Shown here one piece after another: positions 9,658 to 17,173 of a stretch of DNA of 38,903 nt. The notes under the pieces are model-generated. The model saw only the letters and a list, made by a program, of their open reading frames with translations. It did no database searches and was not told the origin of the DNA. The DNA comes from an uncultured Bacteroidales bacterium (GTDB lineage Bacteria > Bacteroidota > Bacteroidia > Bacteroidales > P3), in NCBI GenBank assembly GCA_905233895.1, contig CAJOFL010000003.1:1-38903 (forward strand), written 5' to 3'. The position numbers were made by a program, and so were the translations under genes. How positions within the stretch are numbered: the first letter of the stretch is position 1; each line of letters opens with the position of its first letter.

Positions 9658-10047
9658 TTAGAAGAGGCTGTCGGGGAAGGTCACTGGGTCGGCAAGCCAC
9701 ATGATACCCTCGATGATGCCAATCACTGCGGGGATACCCGTCCAGAAGAAAATGGCATGCAGGATACCGTGGTGGATGTCACCTGTGTAGAAATGGTGAA
9801 TGCCGAAATCGCCAAGCACTATTGCAAGCGCGGCGGCAACATAGCGGTTTTCACCGCGTACCTTCACAGACTCGAAGTCGTTTACGGCCAGCTCGGTGGG
9901 GAACGAAACATCGGCAATCGGACTCAATGAGGCGTCGACGATGGATTCATCAACTGAGGCTGAGCCCTGGAAATCAATGCTATCACACTGCGCTGAAGCA
10001 ATCGCCGCACCGCATAGGAGCACCATAAAAGCGAACAAACGTTTCAT
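9658..10047 (-). CDS. TM2 domain protein with signal peptide
   Basis: 129 residues. There is a signal peptide (residues 1-19, ending IASAQ), a linker of about 45 acidic or polar residues, then a TM2 domain (about 68-120): two membrane helices around a short turn with the typical GDFGIHHFYTGD and a second helix in IPAVIGIIEGIMWL. TM2 proteins are small membrane proteins of uncertain role. It lies 21 bases after the barrel protein gene on the same strand and ends in a strong terminator, so the two form an operon. A cleavable signal before a TM2 domain places the linker in the periplasm. Confidence 0.82.
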   Translation of the reverse strand: MKRLFAFMVLLCGAAIASAQCDSIDFQGSASVDESIVDASLSPIADVSFPTELAVNDFESVKVRGENRYVAAALAIVLGDFGIHHFYTGDIHHGILHAIFFWTGIPAVIGIIEGIMWLADPVTFPDSLF

Positions 10048-10068
10048 TCCGTCACACTATTTACGTTA

Positions 10069-10542
10069 TTAGAAACGATAGCGGATACCGAGAGCGATGT
10101 CACCCCAGTGGAAAGCGGTGTTGGGGATGAGCCAGAAGTTAGGACGGATGTCGAGCGAAAGCTGGATGGGGATAGCATCGAAATTGTATTCGATACCGGC
10201 CTGACCAACAAGGGCGAGGGCGAGGTCGCTGTCACCATTGCCATAACCATTATCCCAGCTCCACCAGGCAAGACGGGCACCGACACCGGCATACCAGCCG
10301 AAGCCGCTTCCGATTTCACCGGTCCACTGGTAAATACCGGCAAGACTGAAGTCACTGTGATGGTCGCCACTGGCCCAACCGAGGTCGGTCTCAAGACGGT
10401 TGCCACCAAGGCCCCACATGGCCGAAAGTTCAGCGCCGTAGCCCTGGCCGCCGCCGAAGCGGACACCGAGATCCTGAATCTGTGCAGTAGCCATAGTGCT
10501 CATAGCAAAAACGGCCACAATAGCGATAAAGATTTTCTTCAT
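10069..10542 (-). CDS. Small outer-membrane beta-barrel protein
   Basis: 157 residues. The signal peptide is residues 1-20 (ending MATAQ). The rest alternates polar and hydrophobic residues, rich in Gly, Trp and Tyr, in about eight strands, and ends in Phe (LGIRYRF), the usual C-terminal signature for insertion by the BAM complex. It resembles the small eight-stranded OmpX/OmpW-like proteins common in Bacteroidota. No enzymatic motif is seen. It is the first gene of a two-gene operon with the TM2 gene. Confidence 0.8.
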   Translation of the reverse strand: MKKIFIAIVAVFAMSTMATAQIQDLGVRFGGGQGYGAELSAMWGLGGNRLETDLGWASGDHHSDFSLAGIYQWTGEIGSGFGWYAGVGARLAWWSWDNGYGNGDSDLALALVGQAGIEYNFDAIPIQLSLDIRPNFWLIPNTAFHWGDIALGIRYRF

Positions 10543-10608
10543 TTTGTTTTTGATTTTAAGTTAGTTAATAAATTTTTCCAAGTCAATCGGCCTCTCGGTC
10601 GAACACCG

Positions 10609-10616
10609 CAAAGATA
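10609..10616 (-). promoter_or_regulatory. Probable -7 element of the barrel/TM2 operon
   Basis: TATCTTTG on the minus strand, about 66 bases before the ATG, matches TAnnTTTG. No TTTG is found at the standard 19-21 base spacing; the closest is 31 bases away. Confidence 0.5.
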
Positions 10617-10746
10617 CACAATAATTCTGAATTATAAAAATTTTTAACAAAAAAATATCAAAAACAGCGACCCACTGGACAGGATTATGTTATGATTTTT
10701 TAACTTAAATTCAAAAACGTCTTCTATCTGATTATCAACATAATAC

Positions 10747-10766
10747 AATGTTAAAAATCGCATAAC
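10747..10766 (+). repeat. 20-bp block shared with 32473-32492
   Basis: AATGTTAAAAATCGCATAAC matches the block at 32473-32492 at 18 of 20 positions. In both places it ends exactly 31 bases before the first 11-bp repeat unit. Confidence 0.7.
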
Positions 10767-10797
10767 TACAACAAAAACAGACGCTTGGACCCACCTT

Positions 10798-10838
10798 CGC
10801 CTGATCAACGCCTGATCAACGCCTGATCAACGCCTGCC
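10798..10838 (+). repeat. 11-bp direct repeat array, copy 2
   Basis: Three identical units CGCCTGATCAA (10798-10808, 10809-10819, 10820-10830) and a partial unit CGCCTGCC. Each full unit contains the palindrome TGATCA. The array lies between divergent genes, ending about 57 bases before the -33 element of tsaD. Confidence 0.92.
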
Positions 10839-10895
10839 CTCCAGCCTCGCGCGATTAATAATAAGGGGCAAAATACAACTCGAACCACAAAATAT

Positions 10896-10925
10896 TTTGA
10901 ATCTGGAAAAAAAAGCGTATCTTTG
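10896..10925 (+). promoter_or_regulatory. tsaD promoter
   Basis: TTTG (10896-10899), an 18-base spacer, then TATCTTTG (10918-10925). The tsaD ATG is at 10935, only 10 bases after the -7 element, so the mRNA should have almost no leader. The element also rules out the longer TTG start at 10923, which would lie inside it. Confidence 0.82.
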
Positions 10926-10934
10926 CAGCCGAAT

Positions 10935-11936
10935 ATGACTACCATTTTAGCTATAGAATCGAGCTGCGACGACACGTCGGCAGCCATACTCCGCGACGAC
11001 AGGGTTCTCTCGAATGTCATTGCCAGTCAGAAAGTTCACGAGCAATACGGCGGCGTAGTGCCCGAGCTGGCCAGCCGCGCCCACCAACAGAATATAATCC
11101 CCGTGGTCGACGGTGCCATCCGTCAGGCGGGCATCTCGAAAGAGGAAATTGACGCCATAGCCTTCACACGCGGCCCAGGCCTGCTGGGTTCGCTCATGGT
11201 GGGTGTCAATTTCGCCAAGAGTTTTGCACTCGCCCTCGGCAAGCCAATCATCGAGGTGAACCACCTGCAGGCCCATGTGCTCAGCCACTTCATCGACCGC
11301 GGCGAACCCAAACCACAATTTCCGTTCATCTGCCTGCTCGTCAGCGGCGGACACACACAGATACTCCTGCTGAAGGACCATTTCGACATTAAGTGCCTCG
11401 GCACCACCATCGACGATGCAGCAGGCGAGGCCATCGACAAGGCGGCAAAAATCATGGACCTCGGTTACCCCGGCGGCCCCGTCATCGACCGGCTGGCCAA
11501 AGATGGCAACCCCGATGCCTTCCACTTCGCCACACCCCATATCCCCGGCTACGACTACTCCTTCTCCGGCATCAAGACCTCGTTCCTCTATTTTCTGCGC
11601 GACCGCCTGAAAGAAGATCCCGAATTTATCGAGCACCACAAGGCCGACCTATGCGCCTCAATCCAGAAGACCATAGTCGGCTTCTTGCTCAAGAAGGTGG
11701 AACGTGCCGCAATCGACAACCACGTGCGCCAAGTGGCCATCGCCGGCGGCGTGAGCGCCAACAGCCTGCTGCGCAGCGAACTGCAAAGGATTTGCGACCG
11801 TCACCACTGGAAGGCATTCATCCCGCCTTTCCAGTTCTGTACCGACAATGCCGCCATGGTTGGCATCGCCGCCTACTTCAAGTACCTCCGCAACGACTTC
11901 GCCGACCTCTCACTAGCACCATACACGAGAAGTTGA
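10935..11936 (+). CDS. tsaD: tRNA N6-adenosine threonylcarbamoyltransferase TsaD
   Basis: TsaD, with TsaB and TsaE, transfers the threonylcarbamoyl group to A37 of tRNAs reading ANN codons and is nearly universal. The start ILAIESSCDDTSAAI is the family signature. The metal-binding histidines are in VNHLQAHVLSH (His110 and His114), followed by LLVSGGHTQ and a C-terminal CTDNAAMVG with the metal-binding Asp. At 333 residues from the ATG at 10935 it is full length. The alternative TTG at 10923 lies inside the promoter. Its stop (11934-11936) runs into the repeat arm that precedes the PorP-like gene, so the two may be co-transcribed. Confidence 0.96.
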   Translation: MTTILAIESSCDDTSAAILRDDRVLSNVIASQKVHEQYGGVVPELASRAHQQNIIPVVDGAIRQAGISKEEIDAIAFTRGPGLLGSLMVGVNFAKSFALALGKPIIEVNHLQAHVLSHFIDRGEPKPQFPFICLLVSGGHTQILLLKDHFDIKCLGTTIDDAAGEAIDKAAKIMDLGYPGGPVIDRLAKDGNPDAFHFATPHIPGYDYSFSGIKTSFLYFLRDRLKEDPEFIEHHKADLCASIQKTIVGFLLKKVERAAIDNHVRQVAIAGGVSANSLLRSELQRICDRHHWKAFIPPFQFCTDNAAMVGIAAYFKYLRNDFADLSLAPYTRS

Positions 11937-12037
11937 GAATTTAGAATTGAGAGTTGAGAGCTAATAGGCACATATTCCGTTTCATCAAACTGGCGTTCTG
12001 CGTCAGCCTGACTCTCAATTCTCAATTCTCAATTCTC
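11935..12037 (+). repeat. Inverted repeat around the start of the PorP/SprF gene
   Basis: Arm 1 (11935-11960) and arm 2 (12012-12037) are complementary at 24 of 26 positions, with a loop of 51 bases. Arm 2 is a run of the 8-base unit TTCTCAAT; arm 1 is a decayed copy in reverse. Arm 1 overlaps the tsaD stop and covers the only in-frame start (TTG at 11954). Arm 2 encodes the end of the signal peptide (LNSQFSILHC). Confidence 0.85.
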
Positions 12038-12961
12038 CACTGCCAGGATCAGCACTTCTCCATGCTCGACCTCGACCCTATGCTCTTCAACCCTGCCTAC
12101 AGCGGCTTCTTCGACGGCACGGGGCGCTTCGGCATCGTCTACCGCAACCAGTGGGCCTCGGTCAGCAAACCATTCCAGACGGTGAGTGCCACCGCCGAAT
12201 GGTCGCTCATGCGCAGTAACCGCACCATGAACGGCCTCAGCGCCGGACTTTGGCTCTCGGCCGACCACGAAGGCTCCCTCGGATACGGCACCACCTCAGC
12301 CGCCGCCGTCATCAGCTACTTCCAGAGCCTCGACCGCAACGGCAACAACATCCTCTCCCTCGCCGCCGAAGTAGGCTGCGGACAGGTGGGCTTCAGCACC
12401 GAGAACATCGACATGACCGACGGCAGCGAGGACTTCGACCGCACCCACGCCTTCTACCCCACCCTCGGTGCCGGAGCGGCCTGGTTCCATCAGCTGAGCA
12501 GCGAGCTATACACCAAGATAGGTGTCAGCGCCCGCAACCTCAACCAGCCCGACATCTCCTATACCGGCATCAGCGACGTCCGTCTGCTGCGGCGCCTGAA
12601 CGCCTATGCCCGTGCCGAGTGGCGCATGGTGTCACAATGGAGCCTCCTGCCTGTGGCCGGATTCCAAATGCAGGGCAACTTCAGCGAACTGGTCTACGGA
12701 TGCGACGTGCGCTACTACCTGCGCGAATCGAGCCGCGACTACCTCGCCCTCAGCGGAGGCATCCTCGCCAGGCATGCCGATGCACTGGCGCTCAACTTCG
12801 CCGTCCTCTGGCACGAATGGACCTTCGCCTTCAGCTACGATGCCAACATCTCGCAACTGGCCGCCGCCAGCCACACCATAGGCGCCTTCGAGTTGGGCGT
12901 GATATACATGATAGCCAAGAAAGACACACGCAAACGGGCACTGCCGTGTCCAATAATATAA
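11954..12961 (+). CDS. PorP/SprF family type IX secretion membrane protein
   Basis: PorP/SprF proteins are outer-membrane barrels linked to type IX secretion and, in gliding species, to surface anchoring of secreted adhesins. The hallmark sits just after the signal peptide: a Gln/Asp start followed by LFNPAYSGF, then YRNQW. The rest is alternating barrel sequence typical of the family, about 335 residues in all. The start must be the TTG at 11954, since stops lie just upstream and no ATG or GTG occurs before the mature sequence. It is 16 bases upstream of the PD40/OmpA-like gene, a pairing common for type IX components. The translation start lies inside an inverted repeat arm. Confidence 0.85.
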   Translation: MRANRHIFRFIKLAFCVSLTLNSQFSILHCQDQHFSMLDLDPMLFNPAYSGFFDGTGRFGIVYRNQWASVSKPFQTVSATAEWSLMRSNRTMNGLSAGLWLSADHEGSLGYGTTSAAAVISYFQSLDRNGNNILSLAAEVGCGQVGFSTENIDMTDGSEDFDRTHAFYPTLGAGAAWFHQLSSELYTKIGVSARNLNQPDISYTGISDVRLLRRLNAYARAEWRMVSQWSLLPVAGFQMQGNFSELVYGCDVRYYLRESSRDYLALSGGILARHADALALNFAVLWHEWTFAFSYDANISQLAAASHTIGAFELGVIYMIAKKDTRKRALPCPII

Positions 12962-12965
12962 AAGC

Positions 12966-13064
12966 GAAAAGTGAAGAATGAAAAGTGAAACAACAATATC
13001 ACGGAACGCACATTGGCTAGTGTTATGCACATGCCTCCTTTTCGCTTTTCAGTTCTCACTTTTC
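12966..13064 (+). repeat. Inverted repeat around the start of the PD40/OmpA-like gene
   Basis: Arm 1 (12966-12990, GAAAAGTGA-type units) contains the ATG at 12978. Arm 2 (13040-13064) encodes the hydrophobic core of the signal peptide (FAFQFSLFT). About 22 of 25 positions can pair with one or two small gaps, with a loop of about 49 bases. The sequence is unlike the repeat before the PorP-like gene, but the layout is the same. Confidence 0.75.
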
Positions 13065-14558
13065 ACCTCGCTCCAGGCCCAGCCATACCGCGTCGAGCAT
13101 CTGGGCAAGACCTTCAACACCAGCGGCAGCGAGACCGGTGCCATACGCGTAGGCGACACCATACTAGCCTATTCCTCAATGCCACGCAGCACGGGCGGCA
13201 ACTCGCAGTTCCACTTCGACAACGCCCAGATGAACATTATGCAGGCCCGCATCTCGCGCAACGGCAAGGTAGCCCGGCCCAAGCCATGCCGCTGGGGCCT
13301 CAACAGCCGTCGCGACCACACCGGCAACCTCTGCATCGACCCCTCCTCCGGCGACCTCTATTTCACGCGAGCCCGACTCGACGACCCCACGCTTCGCTGC
13401 GAGATATGGTACGCCCGCAAACTCAAGCGCGGCTGGGATAAGGCTGTACGCCTGCAAGGCGACATCAACGGCCACGACTATACCTCGACCCACCCCGCGG
13501 TCGGCCGCCTGCACGACGGCTCGGCCATCCTCTACTACGCCTCCAACCGCAAGGACGGCATCGGCGGCATGGACATCTGGTACACCATAGTGAAAGACGG
13601 CACCGCCGGGCAAAGCACCAATATCGGCCCACAAGTCAACTCGCCCGCCGACGAGATAACCCCCTACTACGACCAGCGTACCGGGGTGCTCTACTTCAGC
13701 AGCGACCGCGCCGGAGGACGTGGCGGACACGACATATACTGCGCCGTGGGCCAGCGCAACACATGGCAGAAAGCCGAAGCCGTATGCGGCTGCCTCAACA
13801 GCGAATGGAACGACATCTACTTCACCGTGACTGAACACGACTCGGTATTCGGTATCCCTCTTACGGGCTACCTCAGTTCCAACCGCCCCACCACAGACGA
13901 CAGCACCGCCTGCTGCAACGACCTTTTCCAGTGGCACCTCAACCTCGACACCACCCTAGTCCAGGACACAACACCTGCACCCGACACAAACTCAACACTA
14001 AACAATAAACGCTCAACACTAACCTTCGGTTTCCCACTCTTCCTCTACTTCCACAACGACGAGCCTGACCCCACCAGCCGCAAGTCAAAGACCGAAACAT
14101 CCTATGCTGACTGCCAGCGGCACTATGCCTCGCTGCGCAGCGAATACCTAGCGCACCAGAAGAACGCCATCGAGCGCAAAGAGATGGAGGAATTCTTCGA
14201 CTCATGCGTCGAAGGCAACTTCCGCAAGGTGGAAGCACTTTTCGACTACATCGAAGGACAACTCGACGACGGGCACAAGGTGACACTCACCGTTGCTGGC
14301 TACGCATCGCCACTCCACCGGCGCGACTACAACCAGACCCTCTCCGAGCGGCGCATAGCCAGCTTTATTAATATGCTACGCTCATGGCGCGGAGGCGTAC
14401 TTGCCGACGCCATAGGCGAACACCGCCTCACCATACGGCAACAGCCGCGCGGTGCCGTGAAACAAACAGCCGAGAGCAAGGCAGCCGACCCTGTCTACAG
14501 CCTACAGGCTGCCTACGCCCGCCATATCGAGATTATCTCCTGCGAGTTGACAAAATAA
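12978..14558 (+). CDS. PD40 beta-propeller protein with OmpA-like C-terminal domain (PorE-like)
   Basis: 526 residues. There is a signal peptide (about 1-35, ending LQAQ), then PD40/WD40-like propeller repeats (about 60-320, for example YASNRKDGIGGMDIWY and FSSDRAGGRGGHDIYC), a low-complexity linker (about 330-365), and a C-terminal OmpA-like domain that would bind peptidoglycan (about 385-526, with VTLTVAGYASPLHRRDYNQT and LSERRI). This order resembles PorE of the type IX system, but no N-terminal TPR is present, so it is a relative rather than a clear PorE. The neighbouring PorP/SprF gene supports a shared role at the cell surface. The linker is partly encoded by a CTCAACACTAAAC-type repeat (13989-14025) that looks inserted. 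Confidence 0.8.
   Translation: MKSETTISRNAHWLVLCTCLLFAFQFSLFTSLQAQPYRVEHLGKTFNTSGSETGAIRVGDTILAYSSMPRSTGGNSQFHFDNAQMNIMQARISRNGKVARPKPCRWGLNSRRDHTGNLCIDPSSGDLYFTRARLDDPTLRCEIWYARKLKRGWDKAVRLQGDINGHDYTSTHPAVGRLHDGSAILYYASNRKDGIGGMDIWYTIVKDGTAGQSTNIGPQVNSPADEITPYYDQRTGVLYFSSDRAGGRGGHDIYCAVGQRNTWQKAEAVCGCLNSEWNDIYFTVTEHDSVFGIPLTGYLSSNRPTTDDSTACCNDLFQWHLNLDTTLVQDTTPAPDTNSTLNNKRSTLTFGFPLFLYFHNDEPDPTSRKSKTETSYADCQRHYASLRSEYLAHQKNAIERKEMEEFFDSCVEGNFRKVEALFDYIEGQLDDGHKVTLTVAGYASPLHRRDYNQTLSERRIASFINMLRSWRGGVLADAIGEHRLTIRQQPRGAVKQTAESKAADPVYSLQAAYARHIEIISCELTK
13989..14025 (+). repeat. 7-nt-period repeat inside the PD40/OmpA-like gene
   Basis: Degenerate units of CAACACT/AAAC type, in frame and encoding the linker NSTLNNKRSTL. 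The same unit family occurs inside waaA at 34334-34372. Confidence 0.65.
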
Positions 14559-14568
14559 AACAAAGAAT

Positions 14569-15846
14569 ATGGGAAGATATGTAGTAAAAATAGCCAAAAA
14601 GAAATACAACCCGGACAAATGTGATGCACGTGGCTATCCTATTGAGGAAATCGAATACACTGGTGAAGAGTATGAAACGACCATCGACCCCGACGGCGAC
14701 TATGTTGAAATGGGCCCGGACGGATGGGAAACGCATACGGTAATCGACGGGGAAAAGCCGAAAACAGTATTCAAGCAGTCGCATCATGACAATGCGGAAC
14801 TAATTGGCAAGTTCGTTTACAGGAAAGACTCAAAAAAGAAAATACTACTGGAATGCCCCTATAAAGAAATCACTCAGGCTGTCGTTCCTGATTGTGTCGA
14901 GGAAATCGGCAGCTTCGCATTTGACGAATGCCCCGACCTTAAGACCATTGTCCTGCCTCCTTCGGTAAAAAGAATCGACCCAGAAGCGTTTGTCAATCAC
15001 GGGTTCCACGATTCCGTAACACTCACCTTCACCAAGGATGTGCAAACGATTCCCAGCAATCTGATTCCCAACAACACAAGCAAATTGCCATTTTTATGGG
15101 TATATTATATAAAGAAAATAATCATTCCGGACTCAGTCACCAGAATCGAGGATTACGCTTTACAAAATATGAGTCTGTGGAGTATCACAATACCAGACTC
15201 GATAGAATATATGGGCAAGGGCGTATTTAAAAATTCCTCAATATCAGAAGTTCATATTTCCGAGGCTGGATGGCTACGATTCAAGGACAATATTCTGGAT
15301 GGCTGCAAAATGATTAAAAAGGTCATTTGTGGTAAAAAACTCGTTTACTACAATTCCAACAGCATACTGTACGATAGTGCAGACAGTATTCTTAAAGGGT
15401 TTTCAGAAATAGGAGACGAGGCTTTTTCTCAAAACGACCAAATGAAGGAAGAATATTTGATTAAAGAATTAAAAAAACTAAACAACGAGAACGACAAAGT
15501 AAGAGAATTCAAGAAGTATACAATCGTAAAGATACCTGATTCGGTTCAATCCATCGGCAAACGCGCCTTTATGGGCTGCACCGCATGGCGGACTGTTATT
15601 CTGCCCGACTCGGTAACATACCTCGGAGACGAAGCCTTCAAGGATTGTACCAACCTTCAAGAAATCGCAATTCCCAAAAACATTCCCTTCTTGGGAAGAA
15701 ACACATTCGAAGGCTGCAACAAACTCAAGATTGTGCTATTAAGCAAAAAACTTTACGAAAAGTCAAAAAACGTATTCCCTCAAACAACAGAATTTCTGTT
15801 CATAGAAGACGTGCCGCCCTCACTCATTGATGCATTTATCCATTAA
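14569..15846 (+). CDS. BspA-like leucine-rich repeat protein, no signal peptide
   Basis: 425 residues. About residues 95-400 are LRR_5 (BspA/TpLRR) repeats of 22-24 residues, such as VVPDCVEEIGSFAFDECPDL, KIPDSVQSIGKRAFMGCTAW and LPDSVTYLGDEAFKDCTNL. These repeats form a curved scaffold and usually sit on surface adhesins, but here there is no signal peptide or anchor, so the protein should stay in the cytoplasm. The N-terminal 70 residues are acidic with no known domain. Base composition is richer in A and T than in the neighbours, which hints at a separate history. It begins 10 bases after the PD40 gene and overlaps the convergent exonuclease gene by 11 bases. Confidence 0.82.
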   Translation: MGRYVVKIAKKKYNPDKCDARGYPIEEIEYTGEEYETTIDPDGDYVEMGPDGWETHTVIDGEKPKTVFKQSHHDNAELIGKFVYRKDSKKKILLECPYKEITQAVVPDCVEEIGSFAFDECPDLKTIVLPPSVKRIDPEAFVNHGFHDSVTLTFTKDVQTIPSNLIPNNTSKLPFLWVYYIKKIIIPDSVTRIEDYALQNMSLWSITIPDSIEYMGKGVFKNSSISEVHISEAGWLRFKDNILDGCKMIKKVICGKKLVYYNSNSILYDSADSILKGFSEIGDEAFSQNDQMKEEYLIKELKKLNNENDKVREFKKYTIVKIPDSVQSIGKRAFMGCTAWRTVILPDSVTYLGDEAFKDCTNLQEIAIPKNIPFLGRNTFEGCNKLKIVLLSKKLYEKSKNVFPQTTEFLFIEDVPPSLIDAFIH

Positions 15847-16693
15847 AATGGGCTTTCAATGCATCTAGCTTTTTCTTCTTCTTGCGTTCCCAAATCTCGG
15901 TGACAAGTTTCTTGGTCGATAACGGGAAATCGCTCTTTACCATCCAATCATAGTATGAGGGTTCCTGCTCGAACACCTCCTCCACCGATTTGCCCTTGTG
16001 CTTGCCAAAGTTGAACACCTCGCGGCCAGCCTTGTCATAGCCGATATGCCCCACAAGGTCGGCCCACTGGCTGTTGGCAGTGAATTTACTGAGGGTGGAA
16101 ATATCGTTCACCACAGGCTGACTCACACGACCCTCACGATCCTTATATTCGACCCCTTTGTAGCGGTCTAACTGGGCCTTGAGCACCTCATAGGTGGCAA
16201 TGGTATCGGCGGCGGCAGAATGGGCGTTCTCCAAGTCCTTGTCGCAATAGAAGCGATAGGCAGCCACCAACGTACGCGGTTCCATCTGGTGGAAGATATT
16301 CTGCACGTCGACCAGTCGACGTTTCTTCAGGTCGAAATCATAGCCTGCACGCAAGAATTCCTCAACCAACAGCGGCACATCGAACTTGTTCGAGTTATAA
16401 CCCGCCAAGTCGGCGTCGCCGATATACTCCATAAGCGACGGGGCAAGTTCGCGGAACGAGGGCTTGTCCTTGACATCGGCATCGGTAATGCCATGCACAG
16501 CGGTGGATTGTTCGGGAATATGCATCGTGGTGCCATCGGCAAGTACAGGGCGCACCCGCTCCACACGTGTGTCGGTTGTACCATCGGGCATCACTTTGTG
16601 GAGGCATATCTCCACTATTCGGTCACTACCGACCTGGACACCAGTGGTCTCCAGGTCAAAGAAGATAATAGGCTTGGTAAGATTAAGTTCCAT
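15836..16693 (-). CDS. DnaQ-family 3'-5' exonuclease with C-terminal DUF3820-like domain
   Basis: 285 residues. The three exonuclease motifs are clear: FFDLETTG (Exo I), AGYNSNKFDVPLL (Exo II) and HSAAADTIATYEVL (Exo III, with the catalytic His and Asp), so it should cut DNA or RNA from the 3' end with two metal ions. The C-terminal 80 residues carry FNFGKHKGKSVEEV and a Trp-rich end, resembling DUF3820, a small domain often joined to exonucleases. The start is the ATG at 16691-16693 (MELNLTKPIIFFD). The frame is open for 76 further codons upstream, but that stretch only shadows the four-helix-bundle gene. It could be a stand-alone repair or proofreading enzyme. Confidence 0.9.
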   Translation of the reverse strand: MELNLTKPIIFFDLETTGVQVGSDRIVEICLHKVMPDGTTDTRVERVRPVLADGTTMHIPEQSTAVHGITDADVKDKPSFRELAPSLMEYIGDADLAGYNSNKFDVPLLVEEFLRAGYDFDLKKRRLVDVQNIFHQMEPRTLVAAYRFYCDKDLENAHSAAADTIATYEVLKAQLDRYKGVEYKDREGRVSQPVVNDISTLSKFTANSQWADLVGHIGYDKAGREVFNFGKHKGKSVEEVFEQEPSYYDWMVKSDFPLSTKKLVTEIWERKKKKKLDALKAHFNG

Positions 16694-16697
16694 TAGT

Positions 16698-17153
16698 TTA
16701 ATACGACATCTCGTCGTTGGCATAAGGATCGGCCACTTCATCCGACTCACGGTCGGCACGGCGTTCAGCGCTACGCTGGAGCGAGATGATAAGCGCACCA
16801 AGCATGCGGGTGAGCTCCATAAGAAGTTCACGCGAATGCTCGTACTGCTCGTTATCGAACACGCTGAGACTATGAGCCACCTCGGTATATACAACACACT
16901 CGCGGATGGCGGTCTTGGCAATCTTCAGGTAGTGGTCGAACTGGCTCTTGCTACGGCTCGAACCCTCGGCGATGTTGAGGGCGATATCATAGGCAGAGTG
17001 GCAGAACGAACTGATAAGTACTTTCTGGCTCTCCGGCTCACCGTTGGCCACAAGATTACGGCATACCCACGAGGCATAGTCGGTGGCTTTGGCATAGACG
17101 CGCAAATCCTCGAAACGGAAGAAACTGACGTTTTTTTCTTCTTGTTGTTCCAT
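16698..17153 (-). CDS. Four-helix bundle protein (23S rRNA intervening sequence family)
   Basis: 151 residues. The start FRFEDLRVYAKA and the central NIAEGSSRSKSQFDHYLKIA are typical of the TIGR02436 four-helix bundle family, first noted in intervening sequences of 23S rRNA but usually found as free genes. It probably forms a pentamer; its function is unknown. It lies 4 bases before the exonuclease start and 20 bases after the flavoprotein gene, in one minus-strand operon. The C-terminal 25 residues are charged and look disordered. Confidence 0.88.
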   Translation of the reverse strand: MEQQEEKNVSFFRFEDLRVYAKATDYASWVCRNLVANGEPESQKVLISSFCHSAYDIALNIAEGSSRSKSQFDHYLKIAKTAIRECVVYTEVAHSLSVFDNEQYEHSRELLMELTRMLGALIISLQRSAERRADRESDEVADPYANDEMSY

Positions 17154-17173
17154 AGTAATAGTGTTTATTATTG

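Larger units (their letters stand above)
10543..10934. other. Divergent intergenic region between the barrel gene and tsaD
   Basis: 392 bases without a gene. It contains the -7 element of the minus-strand operon, a 20-bp block (10747-10766) shared with the region before 32524, the second 11-bp repeat array (10798-10838) and the tsaD promoter (10896-10925). No RNA gene was seen. Confidence 0.75.

Noticed and set aside
12250..12981. A 243-residue plus-strand frame inside the PorP-like gene
   Set aside because: Arg/Pro/His-rich shadow of the GC-rich coding sequence.
16694..16921. A 76-residue N-terminal extension of the exonuclease
   Set aside because: It overlaps the four-helix-bundle gene in another frame, and the enzyme has a normal start at 16693.
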